A stretch of DNA of 64,000 nt from Gammaproteobacteria bacterium (GCA_018828125.1 JAHJWB010000006.1:62001-126000), one strand, 5' to 3'; positions 46,353 to 55,804 are shown, counted from the stretch's first letter. Notes: generated from the sequence alone by a model not told the origin. Program-made: numbers and translations.

Positions 46353-47741
46353 ATGGCTGAAGCTGCCATTATCGCCCGCGTAATCGGCACTGCGCTGGAT
46401 GTGGATGCCACCGCCTGGAACGCCCTGCTGGCGTCGCAAAGCCACCCCACGCCGTTCATGCGCCATGAGTATCTGGCCGCGCTGGAGGCGAGCGACAGCG
46501 CCACCCCGCGCACCGGCTGGGCGCCCCGATTCATGACGTTGTGGGACGGCCAGGGCGACGACGAGGTGTTGATCGCCGCCTGCCCGATGTACCTCAAGAA
46601 TCATTCGTACGGCGAGTACGTGTTCGACTGGGCCTGGGCCAGCGCTTACGAGCAGCACGGCGTGCCCTACTACCCCAAGGCTGTAATTGCCGTGCCTTTC
46701 ACACCGGTGCCAGGCACGCGCCTGATGGCGCGCGATGACTCTGCGCGGGCCTTGTTGGTGCAAGCGGTATGCCAGTGGTGCGAGGATGAGAACGTATCGT
46801 CCGTGCACATCTTGTTTGCCAGCCACGACGATGTGCTCACCAGTGCGCAGCAAGACTTGATGCTGCGCCATACCGTGCAATTTCACTGGAAAAATGTGGC
46901 CCCCACGCTCACCGCTGCGCGTGATTCGCTGCCCCATGCCGGGGAAGCGGCTCCGGCTTCACCAGAGGGTGGGGCCCTCACCGCTTTGGGGCAGCCCGGC
47001 GGCGGCGAGAACGCGGCTCCCACGCTGATCACGCCTTCTGATGCGCCTTCCTCCGAAGGGGCCTCGCCTACGGGCGGCGGCGCGGGCCAACCCTTCCAAG
47101 ACTTCGACCACTTCCTCGCCAGCCTCGCCCAAGACAAGCGCAAGAAGATCCGCCAGGAGCGCCGCCGCGTGGCCGATGCGGGTGTCTCGTTCCGCTGGTC
47201 GCGTGGCGCAGACATCAGCGCGGCCGACTGGGATTTTTTCTACCGCTGCTACGAGCGCACCTACCTTGAACACGGCAACCCGCCCTACCTCACACGGGAC
47301 TTCTTCGCCCGTATGGCCGCCCACATGCCCGAAGCGTGGCTGCTGTTTGTCGCCGAGCGTGACGGCAAATCTATTGCTAGTAGTTTGATAGCTATCAGCG
47401 CTTTACCATCAAGCGCTAGCGGCCAAAATCATCAAAACTCTGTGGCCTATGGCCGCTACTGGGGCGCGATGGAGCGTGTGGACTGCCTGCACTTTGAGGC
47501 CTGCTACTACCAGCCGCTGCAGTGGTGCATTGACCATGGCATTGACCGGTTTGAAGGCGGCGCCCAGGGCGAGCACAAGATGGCCCGCGCGCTGCTGCCT
47601 GTGCAGGCCACCAGTGCGCACTGGCTCGCACACCCTGCGTTTGCAGAGGCGGTCGAACGCTTTCTGGCGCGCGAGGGCGAAGGGGTGCAAGGCTACATGG
47701 GCGAATTGCAAGCAAGAAGCCCCTTCAGACGAGCAGAGTGA
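46353..47741 (+). CDS. GNAT-fold acyltransferase, peptidogalycan-biosynthesis/DUF482 family
   Basis: I start at the ATG at 46353 (MAEAAIIARVIGTALDVDA); the ORF-track TTG start is inside the nadE promoter. DUF482 motifs are present: SHPTPFMRHEYLAALEAS, PMYLKNHSYGEYVFDWAWASAYEQHG, QDKRKKIRQERRRV, FYRCYERTYLEHGNPPYLT, and HFEACYYQPLQWCIDHGIDRFEGGAQGEHK. The family is predicted to add amino acids or acyl groups to cell-wall or cell-surface polymers (FemAB-like). About 462 residues is long for the family. Two insertions account for this: a Gly/Pro/Ser-rich stretch after FHWKN, and a repeat-derived segment (SLIAISALPSSASGQNHQN). Both keep the frame. Confidence 0.85.
   Translation: MAEAAIIARVIGTALDVDATAWNALLASQSHPTPFMRHEYLAALEASDSATPRTGWAPRFMTLWDGQGDDEVLIAACPMYLKNHSYGEYVFDWAWASAYEQHGVPYYPKAVIAVPFTPVPGTRLMARDDSARALLVQAVCQWCEDENVSSVHILFASHDDVLTSAQQDLMLRHTVQFHWKNVAPTLTAARDSLPHAGEAAPASPEGGALTALGQPGGGENAAPTLITPSDAPSSEGASPTGGGAGQPFQDFDHFLASLAQDKRKKIRQERRRVADAGVSFRWSRGADISAADWDFFYRCYERTYLEHGNPPYLTRDFFARMAAHMPEAWLLFVAERDGKSIASSLIAISALPSSASGQNHQNSVAYGRYWGAMERVDCLHFEACYYQPLQWCIDHGIDRFEGGAQGEHKMARALLPVQATSAHWLAHPAFAEAVERFLAREGEGVQGYMGELQARSPFRRAE
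47382..47430 (+). repeat. Dispersed palindromic repeat, copy 9, inside the DUF482-type gene
   Basis: AGTTTGATAGCTATCAGCGC, then TTTACCATCAAGCGCTAGCGGCC. It encodes LIAISALPSSASG in frame between AERDGKSIASS and VAYGRYWGAMERVDCLHF. Confidence 0.9.
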
Positions 47742-47860
47742 TGGGCAGGCGGGCCAGAATTGGGCAACAAGGCCAGCGAAGAGCCCCCGTGCTCGGCAGA
47801 AATTCATTTGCATCGTTAACGTGTGCGATAGCGATCAGTGCTGCCCGTGTTTCGCTCGCT

Positions 47861-48775
47861 TCAAGCCCCGGGCTGAGCGCCACGCTCCTTCACAAAATCC
47901 ACAAATGCTCTGAGTGGCGCCGGCAGGTGGCGTCGGCCTGAGTAATAGAGAAATGGCCCAGGAAAAGGCATTGCCCATTCCTCCAGGACCGGAACAAGCG
48001 CGCCGCTATCGAGGTGGGGCTGCAGCCAGCCCTCGAACAGATAAATGATTCCGCAACCCGCCAGTGCGGCGTCCACCGCCAAATCCACCCCTGCGGACAC
48101 GCGCACGACCAGGGGGCCGTGGACGTCAACAGACGCTATCTCGCCATCACGTTCGAACTCCCAATCGGGCATGGCACCGCTGGCAAAACGCCCACGCAGG
48201 CAGGCGTGCTGCATCAGGTCTCGCGGGTGTTCAGGCCGACCGCGCGCTGCCAGATAGGTGGGAGAGGCCGCAGTAGCAAAACGCTGCCAGCGGGGGCCGA
48301 TGGGGATGGCGATCATGTCCATCTCCAGGCGCTCACCATAGCGGATACCGGCGTCGCAGCCTTCGGCCAGGATGTCCACAAACCCTTCTTCAACCACCAC
48401 GTCCAGGCGGATGTCAGGGTAAGCCGCCAGGAACGCGGGCACGATGGCGGGCAACACCAGCCGCGCTGCACTGGCAGGCACGTTCAACCGCAGGGTGCCG
48501 GCTGGCCGATCACGAAATCCATTCACCACGTCCAGTGCGGCGTCCACCTCGCCCAGCGCGGGGCCCACGCGCTCCAGCAAGCGCGCGCCCGCCTCGGTGG
48601 GCGCAACGCTGCGGGTCGTGCGGTGCAAAAGCCGCACTCCCAGGCGCGCCTCCAGCCGGCGCACCGCTTCACTCAGGCTAGACGCACTGACACCTCCGCT
48701 CCGCCCCGCCTCCCGAAACCCGCCAGCGCGTGCAACAGAGACAAACGCGGCCAGATCGCCCAGGTATTCAGCCAT
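47861..48775 (-). CDS. LysR-type transcriptional regulator
   Basis: Using the ATG at 48775 (MAEYLGDLAAFVSVARAGGF) the protein has 304 residues. The N-terminal winged helix reads FREAGRSGGVSASSLSEAVRRLEARLGVRLLHRTTRSVAPTEAG, and the C-terminal effector domain is of the CrgA/DmlR subgroup. It lies divergent from an aldo/keto reductase gene across 119 bases, the usual arrangement of a LysR regulator and its target, and a perfect 17-bp dyad lies between them. It should regulate that gene, with an unknown small-molecule effector. Confidence 0.93.
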   Translation of the reverse strand: MAEYLGDLAAFVSVARAGGFREAGRSGGVSASSLSEAVRRLEARLGVRLLHRTTRSVAPTEAGARLLERVGPALGEVDAALDVVNGFRDRPAGTLRLNVPASAARLVLPAIVPAFLAAYPDIRLDVVVEEGFVDILAEGCDAGIRYGERLEMDMIAIPIGPRWQRFATAASPTYLAARGRPEHPRDLMQHACLRGRFASGAMPDWEFERDGEIASVDVHGPLVVRVSAGVDLAVDAALAGCGIIYLFEGWLQPHLDSGALVPVLEEWAMPFPGPFLYYSGRRHLPAPLRAFVDFVKERGAQPGA

Positions 48776-48808
48776 GTTGAAAAAGCTCCTCGGCCATTGT
48801 TCGAAAAA

Positions 48809-48825
48809 GCGCACAACCTGTGCGC
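48809..48825. promoter_or_regulatory. Perfect dyad between the LysR and aldo/keto reductase genes
   Basis: GCGCACAACCTGTGCGC has 7-bp perfect arms. It lies in the shared promoter region, 34 bases from the LysR start and 70 from the reductase start, as a LysR binding site should. Confidence 0.55.
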
Positions 48826-48894
48826 ATTAAACCGGCTTATCGTACGCGGCTTGCGTCCCTAAAGTGGACTTCATTCCATTGAAAGGACATCTCC

Positions 48895-49782
48895 ATGCAA
48901 TCGATCAACAACGCTGGCACCTTCCCGCTCGGCACCCGCGAAGTAAAGCGCCTTGGGTATGGCGCCATGCAATTGGCCGGCCCCGGGGTCTTCGGGCCAC
49001 CCAAGGACCGCGCCGCTGCCATCGCTGTGCTGCGTGCGGCCGTGGACAGTGGCGTGAACCACATTGACACCAGCGACTTCTATGGTCCGCACATCACCAA
49101 CCAGGTCATCAAAGAGGCGCTACACCCGTACCGCGATGGCTTGGTGATCGTGACAAAGGTGGGCGCGGTGCGCGGACCAGACGCATCCTGGACGCCTGCC
49201 TTCTCGGAAACCGCACTCAAGGACGCCGTGCATGACAACCTTCGCAACCTGGGGTTGGACGTTCTGGACGTAGTGAACCTGCGTGCCATGTTCAGCGTGC
49301 ACGGGCCGCAGGAAGGGTCGCTGGAGGCCCCGCTCACGGTGCTGGCAGAACTGCAACACCAGGGCCTGATTCGGCACATCGGCCTGAGCAACGTCACTGC
49401 GCGCCAAGTGCAGGACGGACGCACGGTGTGCCCCATTGTGTGCGTGCAGAACATGTACAACCTGGCAAACCGGGCGGACGAAGCCCTGCTCATGCAGCTC
49501 GCAGGCGAAGGCACTGCCTACGTGCCATTCTTTCCGCTCGGAGGATTTACGCCGCTGCAATCGGACGCGTTGTCCGAAGTGGCAACGGCTCTGGGCGCCA
49601 CGCCTATGCAAGTGGCGCTGGCGTGGCTGCTGCAGCGCGCGCCCAACGTCCTGCTGATCCCTGGCACCTCATCGGTCGCACACCTTCAACAGAATCTGGC
49701 AGCAGCAAACCTGCAGCTGCCACCCGATGCAGTGGCAAGGCTGGACGGGCTGGGTGCCGTGGCGCCGGCAGCCCCCCACTGA
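48895..49782 (+). CDS. Aldo/keto reductase
   Basis: The 295-residue NADPH-dependent (beta/alpha)8-barrel oxidoreductase starts at an ATG with AAAGGA 8 bases upstream. Family motifs: RLGYGAMQLAGPGVFG, the catalytic Asp/Tyr region HIDTSDFYGPHITNQVIKEAL, Lys in VIVTKVG, and the C-terminal cofactor loop LIPGTSSVAHLQQNL. The catalytic His region reads VVNLRAMFSVHG, where the usual LxHRxD-like pattern is altered, so the classical catalytic His may be missing. The substrate is unknown. It is the probable target of the divergent LysR regulator. Confidence 0.9.
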   Translation: MQSINNAGTFPLGTREVKRLGYGAMQLAGPGVFGPPKDRAAAIAVLRAAVDSGVNHIDTSDFYGPHITNQVIKEALHPYRDGLVIVTKVGAVRGPDASWTPAFSETALKDAVHDNLRNLGLDVLDVVNLRAMFSVHGPQEGSLEAPLTVLAELQHQGLIRHIGLSNVTARQVQDGRTVCPIVCVQNMYNLANRADEALLMQLAGEGTAYVPFFPLGGFTPLQSDALSEVATALGATPMQVALAWLLQRAPNVLLIPGTSSVAHLQQNLAAANLQLPPDAVARLDGLGAVAPAAPH

Positions 49783-49817
49783 ACCGCAGCAGCATCCTGC
49801 ACACGGCCATCCACCGG

Positions 49818-51572
49818 TCAGAAGCTTTCCCAGTCCGTATCGTTACCGCCCGCCGTAGCCGTGACCGTTGAAGAAGCCTTGGATGGTTTAGCCAATGCAT
49901 GAGCGGGCTGCGCTGCACGCGATGCCACCGGCGCCTTGGGCAACGCCCGTGGCTTGGGCGCTGACATGGGGCGAGCCTGTGCTGCACCAACGGTGCGCGC
50001 AACCGCTGCGGCTGGGGAGATAGCCGGTGGCGTCTGCCCACTCGACAACCGGAAGAACGCCACCGTGCTCACCAGGTCTTGCGCCTGATTGTTCAGGCTG
50101 CTGGCCGCCGCAGCCATTTCTTCAACCAATGCAGCGTTTTGCTGCGTGACCTGATCCATCTGCGTCACGGCCTCGCCCACCTGCGACACGCCCTGGCTCT
50201 GCTCAGAGCTGGCGGCGCTGATCTCGCCCATCAAATCCGTCACGCGCTTGATGGCACTTACCACCTCATTCATGGTGGCACCGGCCTTGTCCACCAGCAC
50301 AGTGCCCGTGCCTACGCGCTCCACGCTGTCGTTGATCAGTGCCTTGATCTGCTTGGCGGCGTCGGCCGAACGGCCTGCCAGGCTGCGCACTTCAGACGCC
50401 ACCACCGCAAAACCACGGCCCTGCTCACCCGCACGGGCGGCCTCGACGGCGGCGTTCAGCGCCAGGATGTTGGTCTGAAACGCAATCCCATCGATCACGC
50501 CAATGATGTCGGCGATCTTGCTGCTGCTGTCGTGGATGCCCTTCATGGTGCTGACCACCTGGCTCACCACTTCGCCACCGCTCACCGCCACGGTCGATGC
50601 GCTTTGGGCCAGCTGGTTGGCTTGACGGGCGTTCTCGGCGTTCTGGCGCACGGTGGAGTTGAGTTGTTCCATCGACGCAGCGGTTTCCTGCAGCGCGCTG
50701 GCCTGCTGCTCGGTGCGGGCGCTCAGGTCGTTGTTGCCCTGCGCAATCTCCGACGAGGCCGTAGAGACACTTTCAGACCCCGAACGCACCTGGCCCACGA
50801 TGCGCGCCAGGTTCTGCTGCATCTCGTCCAGCGAACGCAACAACTGCGCCACTTCGTCTTTGCCATCGTGGCGGATGTCCACCGCCAAGTTGCCGTGGCT
50901 GATTTCATCTGCCGCCTCCACCGCGCGCTGCACGGGGCGCACGATGGAGCGTGTAGCCCACAGCGCCAATACAGCACCCAAAATCAAGGACACCACAGCG
51001 CCAATGGTCAATGCTAACTGGCTGGTACCCGCTGTTTTTATGAGGCTCGCTTCGAATTCGTCGAGCTGCTTGTGCGTGTTATCGGCCACATCGGCAAGTG
51101 ACTGGAGGTAGGTGGTCGCCATGGGCTTGAGGTCCGTGTCCACCAATGCCGCCACGTCTTCACCCGCCTTTTTGCGCTCCAGCAACTTGGCGCGGGCACC
51201 CACATATGCGGACCGAGTGACGGCTACGCGGTCCAGCAGCTGCTTTTCCTTGTCATCGTCAATCAGGGCCACGAGCTGCTTTTGGATTTCAGTGGCGCGC
51301 TTGGATGTCGCGGTCATGTCGATGCCAAGCGCTGCGATCTGAGCCGCATCATTGGTTTTGAGCGCCGCAGAAGCACGCACCCAGTTGAGGTCGATAGCCG
51401 ACTTCCAATCCTGAGCCAGCGAATTGCGCTGCATTTCTATAGTGGCAATCCGCACGCTGGCGTCTTTCAGCACAGAAAGTCTCCAAACGCCGATGGCGGC
51501 AATGCTGGCAGTGATCAGTAAGACCAAGCCAAAGGCAAAACTTAAGCGGGTGCCGATTCTGAGGTTATTCAT
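49818..51572 (-). CDS. Methyl-accepting chemotaxis protein, pentapeptide-bearing
   Basis: The 584-residue receptor has membrane helix 1 (residues 10-32), a periplasmic four-helix-bundle-type sensor (about 33-185), membrane helix 2 (186-210), HAMP ([26 protein letters not shown]) and a signalling hairpin whose tip is [32 protein letters not shown]. It ends in DWESF, resembling the NWETF tether that binds the methyltransferase CheR, preceded by an Ala/Pro-rich linker. The ligand is unknown. A GTGATA/TATCAC dyad lies in its promoter. Confidence 0.95.
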   Translation of the reverse strand: MNNLRIGTRLSFAFGLVLLITASIAAIGVWRLSVLKDASVRIATIEMQRNSLAQDWKSAIDLNWVRASAALKTNDAAQIAALGIDMTATSKRATEIQKQLVALIDDDKEKQLLDRVAVTRSAYVGARAKLLERKKAGEDVAALVDTDLKPMATTYLQSLADVADNTHKQLDEFEASLIKTAGTSQLALTIGAVVSLILGAVLALWATRSIVRPVQRAVEAADEISHGNLAVDIRHDGKDEVAQLLRSLDEMQQNLARIVGQVRSGSESVSTASSEIAQGNNDLSARTEQQASALQETAASMEQLNSTVRQNAENARQANQLAQSASTVAVSGGEVVSQVVSTMKGIHDSSSKIADIIGVIDGIAFQTNILALNAAVEAARAGEQGRGFAVVASEVRSLAGRSADAAKQIKALINDSVERVGTGTVLVDKAGATMNEVVSAIKRVTDLMGEISAASSEQSQGVSQVGEAVTQMDQVTQQNAALVEEMAAAASSLNNQAQDLVSTVAFFRLSSGQTPPAISPAAAVARTVGAAQARPMSAPKPRALPKAPVASRAAQPAHALAKPSKASSTVTATAGGNDTDWESF

Positions 51573-51679
51573 GGGTCTCTTTCGTATGTGTTGTGAGGAA
51601 AGCCTGCCTTTAGTTTCTTAAGGAACTCTTTTCGCAATGGTCCGTTGGAAGACATCAAAAGGCTTGTCGATTTCCTCAA

Positions 51680-51698
51680 GTGATAACAATTATATCAC
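51680..51698. promoter_or_regulatory. Dyad overlapping a TATAAT upstream of a chemoreceptor gene
   Basis: GTGATAACAATTATATCAC has arms GTGATA and TATCAC. On the minus strand the same bases contain TATAAT, so a protein bound here would cover the -10 element. It lies about 108 bases upstream of the receptor ATG at 51572. Confidence 0.5.
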
Positions 51699-51822
51699 TT
51701 TTAATGATACAAATGATTAAATCAATTGAGCGCAAAAATTGAATCTACGCGTTCCCACGCATTGATAGCAATGATCGCTGGTACGCATGACGAGTCAGAA
51801 AGCCCTCACGCAGCAGCAAAAG

Positions 51823-51856
51823 AAAAAGGCACGTGGACAAGCCACGTGCCTTTTTC
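51823..51856 (-). terminator. Rho-independent terminator of the second chemoreceptor gene
   Basis: Stem AAAAAGGCACGTGG / CCACGTGCCTTTTT with loop ACAAG; A- and T-runs on both sides allow action in either direction. It follows the chemoreceptor gene that ends at 52028. Confidence 0.85.
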
Positions 51857-52027
51857 ATGTTCGGAGGCACCGCAACAGCGCCTGCTACATCCTGTCCAGA
51901 ACCTTCCCAATAGTCTTCAACCCAGTGCGGACTGTTGGGGGTAGCGGTACCTTCGCTGCAGTTCGTACGCCCTTTGCACGCAGTGCTACAAAGGTCTATG
52001 ACGGGCGCTGATGTGAATCCATCTTTT

Positions 52028-53671
52028 TCACTGCCGCGGAAGCAGGGACAGCAGCGATGCCGCGCCCCCGGGGCGATGCGAAGCGCTGGGGGACGAGGGC
52101 GCAGCCACTGCTGAAAGCGGTGGTCTTGTTTGGTCGGCCGACAGCTTGAACACCGCCACCGCACCCACCAGCGCATCGGCCTGCTGGCTCAGGCTGCTGG
52201 CAGCGGCGGCCATTTCCTCGACGAGCGCAGCGTTTTGCTGTGTCACCTGATCCATCTGCGTGACGGCCTCGCCCACTTGCGATACCCCGGTGCTTTGCTC
52301 ACTGCTGGCTGCGCTGATCTCGCCCATGATGTCCGTCACGCGCCGGATGGCGCCTACCACTTCGGTCATGGTGGTGCCGGCCTTGTCCACCAGTTGGGTG
52401 CCCTGCTCGACCCGCTCCACGCTCGCGGTGATCAGCGACTTGATCTCCTTGGCCGCCTCGGCGCTGCGCTGGGCGAGGTTGCGCACTTCGCCAGCCACGA
52501 CCGCAAAACCGCGGCCCTGCTCGCCTGCGCGGGCGGCCTCGACGGCGGCGTTCAGCGCCAGGATGTTGGTCTGAAACGCAATGCCGTCGATTACGCTGAT
52601 GATGTCGGCAATTTTTTTGCTGCTGTCGTTGATACCTTTCATGGTGGTGACCACTTCGGCGACCACGTCGCCGCCCTGCCCCGCCACGGTTGACGCGCTC
52701 ATCGCCAACTGGTTGGCCTGGCGCGCGTTGTCGGCGTTTTGTTTGACAGTGGAACTCAGTTCCTCCATCGACGCCGCGGTCTCTTGCAGCGCGCTGGCTT
52801 GCTGTTCGGTACGCATCGACAGGTCGTTGTTGCCTGATGCAATCTCGGCACTGGCCGATGCAACCCCCTGGGCATTGCCTCGCACGCCCGACACCACGTG
52901 CGCCAGGTTGTCGCGCATGGCGGTCAGCCCGCCCAGCAATTGGGCAATTTCGTCCCTGCCGCGGGCGTGGATGGGCACCGTCAGATCCCCCTGGGCCACG
53001 GAATCCGTGATCTGCACCGCATTGCCCAGCGCGCGTGAAATCTGCCGGATCATGGCGCCCCCCATCAGCGCCGCCAGCAAGATACCCACTAGCACCGCGG
53101 TCAGCGCCAGTGCGCGGATGGTCTGAAAGCTGGCCGCTGCGCGGTCGTACTCGGCCTTGGCGCGGTCCAGTTGCACCTGCATCAGTTGGCCCAGCACCTC
53201 TTGCAAGGGGTCGATAGCGGGGTACATCTCCTTGGCGGCAAAGGTGGTCAGCGCGGCTACGTCCGCGGACTTGAAATGCCCTATCAGCACGTCGGTGGCT
53301 GCATCGGCCTTGGCTTGCAGAGGTTTGAAGCGCTCGACCAGTTGGGTCTCCTCGGGCACCAGATGCGTGGCCAGATAGGCTTTCCAGTTGGCGTCAATCT
53401 CCTTACGCGCGTCGGCCACCGATGCAAGCCCCTGCGCGGGCGTCATGGCCCCATCCCGCACCTTGTGGGCGGCATCCACCACGTGCACGGCATACATGTC
53501 CGCTACCACCTTGATCTGCTTGAGGGGCACTACCCGGTCGTCGTAGACAGACTTGAGCCCGGCATTGGACTGCCCCATGCCAAACAAGCCAGCGCCCCCG
53601 ACCAGCAGCACCAGCAAACACAAGGCTGCGAGCAATGCAGCAAGTCGGGTGGATATCTTGAACTGGCTCAT
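52028..53671 (-). CDS. Methyl-accepting chemotaxis protein, without C-terminal pentapeptide
   Basis: I start at the ATG at 53671 ([28 protein letters not shown]), which has AGGAGA 8 bases upstream; this gives 547 residues. Layout: membrane helix 1 (residues 8-28), a 4HB_MCP-type sensor ([28 protein letters not shown]), helix 2 (about 190-210), HAMP, and the signalling hairpin with tip [33 protein letters not shown]. The C-terminus is an Ala/Ser/Pro tail ending SLLSLLPRQ and lacks the WESF tether seen in the two other receptors, so it should depend on neighbours for methylation. Confidence 0.95.
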   Translation of the reverse strand: MSQFKISTRLAALLAALCLLVLLVGGAGLFGMGQSNAGLKSVYDDRVVPLKQIKVVADMYAVHVVDAAHKVRDGAMTPAQGLASVADARKEIDANWKAYLATHLVPEETQLVERFKPLQAKADAATDVLIGHFKSADVAALTTFAAKEMYPAIDPLQEVLGQLMQVQLDRAKAEYDRAAASFQTIRALALTAVLVGILLAALMGGAMIRQISRALGNAVQITDSVAQGDLTVPIHARGRDEIAQLLGGLTAMRDNLAHVVSGVRGNAQGVASASAEIASGNNDLSMRTEQQASALQETAASMEELSSTVKQNADNARQANQLAMSASTVAGQGGDVVAEVVTTMKGINDSSKKIADIISVIDGIAFQTNILALNAAVEAARAGEQGRGFAVVAGEVRNLAQRSAEAAKEIKSLITASVERVEQGTQLVDKAGTTMTEVVGAIRRVTDIMGEISAASSEQSTGVSQVGEAVTQMDQVTQQNAALVEEMAAAASSLSQQADALVGAVAVFKLSADQTRPPLSAVAAPSSPSASHRPGGAASLLSLLPRQ

Positions 53672-54135
53672 GGCAACTCTCCTGGTGGGGGTAGATGAAA
53701 CAGAGGGAGACGTGGCAGCCCGGCGGCACGCGCGCGGCAGCAAAAGGCGCAGAGGAACAGTGAAAAGTAGGAACCGCGGCGCCTACGCGATTCGCCGAGC
53801 GCAGATGCGGGGCCATGCCGCGGCGCGCGCCCGGTGGTCCAAACGGTCAACCGGCCATCACGACACGGAATCAGAGCGGGAAACCCACGGGACATGAGAG
53901 CACTCCCTGCAGAAGAGGCGCAGGCAAACAGACGACCGAGGCGATGGCCAGTTCTGCAAATGGTGCGATGCGCTTTTGCAGAAAGGGCGACTCAGCATAG
54001 CGCTTTCCGTTACGTTTGCGTACAACCGTGGGCCGCGATGCCACACATCCCCCGCCGTGAACGCCATGGGCTACTCTGCGCAAACCATACAAATGCGCAA
54101 CATCCTGCCCCCAAAATACGCGCGCTTTGCTGACC
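53672..54135. other. Intergenic between cheW and a chemoreceptor gene
   Basis: About 460 bases with no gene I can support; ORFs are short and compositionally poor. A 9-bp inverted repeat lies at 53952-53983. The chemoreceptor promoter should be in this stretch. Confidence 0.35.
53952..53983. promoter_or_regulatory. Inverted repeat upstream of a chemoreceptor gene
   Basis: Arms TTCTGCAAA and TTTGCAGAA are perfect, with a 14-base spacer. It is about 280 bases upstream of the chemoreceptor ATG and 150 bases beyond the cheW stop. It could be an operator or a weak terminator. Confidence 0.35.
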
Positions 54136-54654
54136 CTAACTCGCTGCCACTCGTTTGACCAGTCCTATTTCATCGCTGCTCAACAACGCTTCGATGTCCA
54201 TCACGATCAGCATGCGGTCGCCCAAGCTGGCAATGCCGGTAACAAAGGCCGGGTCCACATTGCCCTGGCGCTCAAACTGCGGGGCGGGTTTTATGAGTTC
54301 GGGCGCCAGCGACACCACGTCGGCCACTGCATCCACCACTGCGCCGATCACTGTGCCGCCGATGTCCAGGATGATGACCACGGTGAAGTCGGTGTAGTTG
54401 GCTTCGGGGCACCCCAGCTTCAGGCGCAAGTCGAGGATGGGCACGATGCGGCCGCGCAGGTCGATCACGCCCTTGATGAAGTCTGGCGAATGCGCCAGTC
54501 GCGTGGGGTGCTCGTACGAGCGGATTTCCTGCACCCGCAGGATGTCGATACCGTACTCCTCCGAGCCCAGGCGGAAGGTCAGGTATTCGCCAGCGCTCGA
54601 CGTGGCTTGCAATGTGGACGGACGGGACGATGTGGGGGCAGGTGCAGCGATCAT
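54136..54654 (-). CDS. cheW: Chemotaxis coupling protein CheW
   Basis: CheW links chemoreceptors to the kinase CheA. Using the ATG at 54654 (MIAAPAPTSSRPSTLQ) the protein has 172 residues. The core is typical: EYLTFRLGSEEYGIDILRVQEIRSYEHPTRLAHSPDFIKGVIDLRGRIVPILDLRLKLG, then DFTVVIILDIGGTVIGAVVDAVADVVSL. The TQ-like Pro/Ser N-terminus is a small extension. No CheA, CheR, CheB or CheY gene is in the window, so it is an accessory CheW serving the local receptors. Confidence 0.95.
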   Translation of the reverse strand: MIAAPAPTSSRPSTLQATSSAGEYLTFRLGSEEYGIDILRVQEIRSYEHPTRLAHSPDFIKGVIDLRGRIVPILDLRLKLGCPEANYTDFTVVIILDIGGTVIGAVVDAVADVVSLAPELIKPAPQFERQGNVDPAFVTGIASLGDRMLIVMDIEALLSSDEIGLVKRVAAS

Positions 54655-54802
54655 GGCGAGGGCTTTCTGAGAGATGCGGAAGGGCACGCGGTCTATCAAA
54701 ACAAAGCCCGCGCGGGCGTGGGGGGAGCATAGCAGTGTCAGTTGCAATTGCTAACAAACCGAGGGTTAACCCGCAAAGCAAGTCGACCGAGGGCAGACTC
54801 AC

Positions 54803-54858
54803 TCACCCTGCTTCACCCTGCTACATGCGCCTGTCTTGCATTTGAGTCTTGCATTTGA
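54803..54858. repeat. Two short tandem duplications upstream of the alpha/beta hydrolase
   Basis: TCACCCTGCT is repeated twice at 54803-54822, and GTCTTGCATTTGA twice at 54833-54858, followed by the palindrome GAGCTAGCTC. They lie 45-100 bases upstream of the hydrolase ATG. Confidence 0.7.
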
Positions 54859-54904
54859 ATTGGAGAGCTAGCTCCAGTCAAACCCCCAATGCACAGACTA
54901 AAAA

Positions 54905-55804
54905 ATGCTACCGTTGCCAGCCGCTGTTCTCCACCCTGCACCACCCCAGCGCACGCAGAGCGCTCGCCCCGTTTTTGATCTGATGGACGACCTGATGCCC
55001 TTTTTCTTCAGCCGCAAAGAAACCGACCCCACCCACATGCACGCGCCGGGCTTGCCCTTGCTGGCCCTGGAGCTGCGGGCCCCGTGGGAGTTTGGCGCGG
55101 TCCTGCCCGCCTGGCCCGTGCTGCAGCACGCGCCGCAGGGGGATGGGCACACGGTCATCGTGTTTCCGGGGCTGACCGCGGGGGACACCACCACCGTGCC
55201 GCTGCGCCGGTATCTGGATTCGCGCAACTACCACTCGCTGGGCTGGGGCCAGGGCCTGAACCTGGGCCCGCGCGATGGCGTGCTGGAGACTGCCAAGCGA
55301 CAGCTGCAAGCGGCGGCGGATGCAAGCGGCAACAAGGTCAGCCTGGTGGGCTGGAGCCTGGGCGGTATTTACGCCCGTGAACTGGCCAAGGAGCTGCCCG
55401 ACCTGGTGCGCTGCGTGGTGACGCTGGGCACACCGTTTGCCGGGCCGCACACCTCCACCAATGCGTGGCGCATCTACCAGTTCGCCAGCGGCCGCAGCAT
55501 TGAGCGCGAAACCGAGAACTACAACCTGCCCGAAGCGCCCCCCGTGCCCACTTCCAGCATCTATTCGCGCAGCGATGGTGTGGTGGCCTGGCGCGGGAGC
55601 ATTCAGGCGCCGGCCGACCACAACCCGCACACCGAAAACATCGAAGTGGTGGCCAGCCACTTCGGCATGGGCCTGAACCCCAGTGCGTGGTGGGCCGTGG
55701 CCGACCGTCTGGGGCAGCCACACGGACCTGAGGCGGTGTGGCAACCCTTTCAGCGGCCCAAACTGCGCGGGCTGCACTTGGTGTACCCGGATCCCCATCG
55801 ATAG
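54905..55804 (+). CDS. Alpha/beta hydrolase, esterase-like
   Basis: The 299-residue protein has the Ser-hydrolase nucleophile elbow LVGWSLGGIYARELA, a preceding strand GDGHTVIVFPGLTAGDTTT with the oxyanion region, VVTLGTPFAGP after it, the acid region SIYSRSDGVVAW, and a final His in EVVASHFGMGLNP. This layout is that of PGAP1/lipase-like or triacylglycerol-esterase relatives. No signal peptide is evident, so it is probably cytoplasmic. The ATG at 54983 (MDDLMPFFFSRKE) is an alternative start. The substrate is unknown. Confidence 0.85.
   Translation: MLPLPAAVLHPAPPQRTQSARPVFDLMDDLMPFFFSRKETDPTHMHAPGLPLLALELRAPWEFGAVLPAWPVLQHAPQGDGHTVIVFPGLTAGDTTTVPLRRYLDSRNYHSLGWGQGLNLGPRDGVLETAKRQLQAAADASGNKVSLVGWSLGGIYARELAKELPDLVRCVVTLGTPFAGPHTSTNAWRIYQFASGRSIERETENYNLPEAPPVPTSSIYSRSDGVVAWRGSIQAPADHNPHTENIEVVASHFGMGLNPSAWWAVADRLGQPHGPEAVWQPFQRPKLRGLHLVYPDPHR

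Larger units (their letters stand above)
51573..52027. other. Intergenic between two chemoreceptor genes
   Basis: The first 150 bases are the AT-rich promoter region of the downstream receptor, with the dyad at 51680. A terminator hairpin lies at 51823-51856. The rest (about 51860-52027) has no convincing gene; the ORFs on both strands lack coding character. Confidence 0.4.

Noticed and set aside
51745-52176. 143-residue minus-strand ORF between chemoreceptor genes
   Set aside because: It overlaps a terminator and the receptor 3' end, lacks a ribosome site and has no motif.
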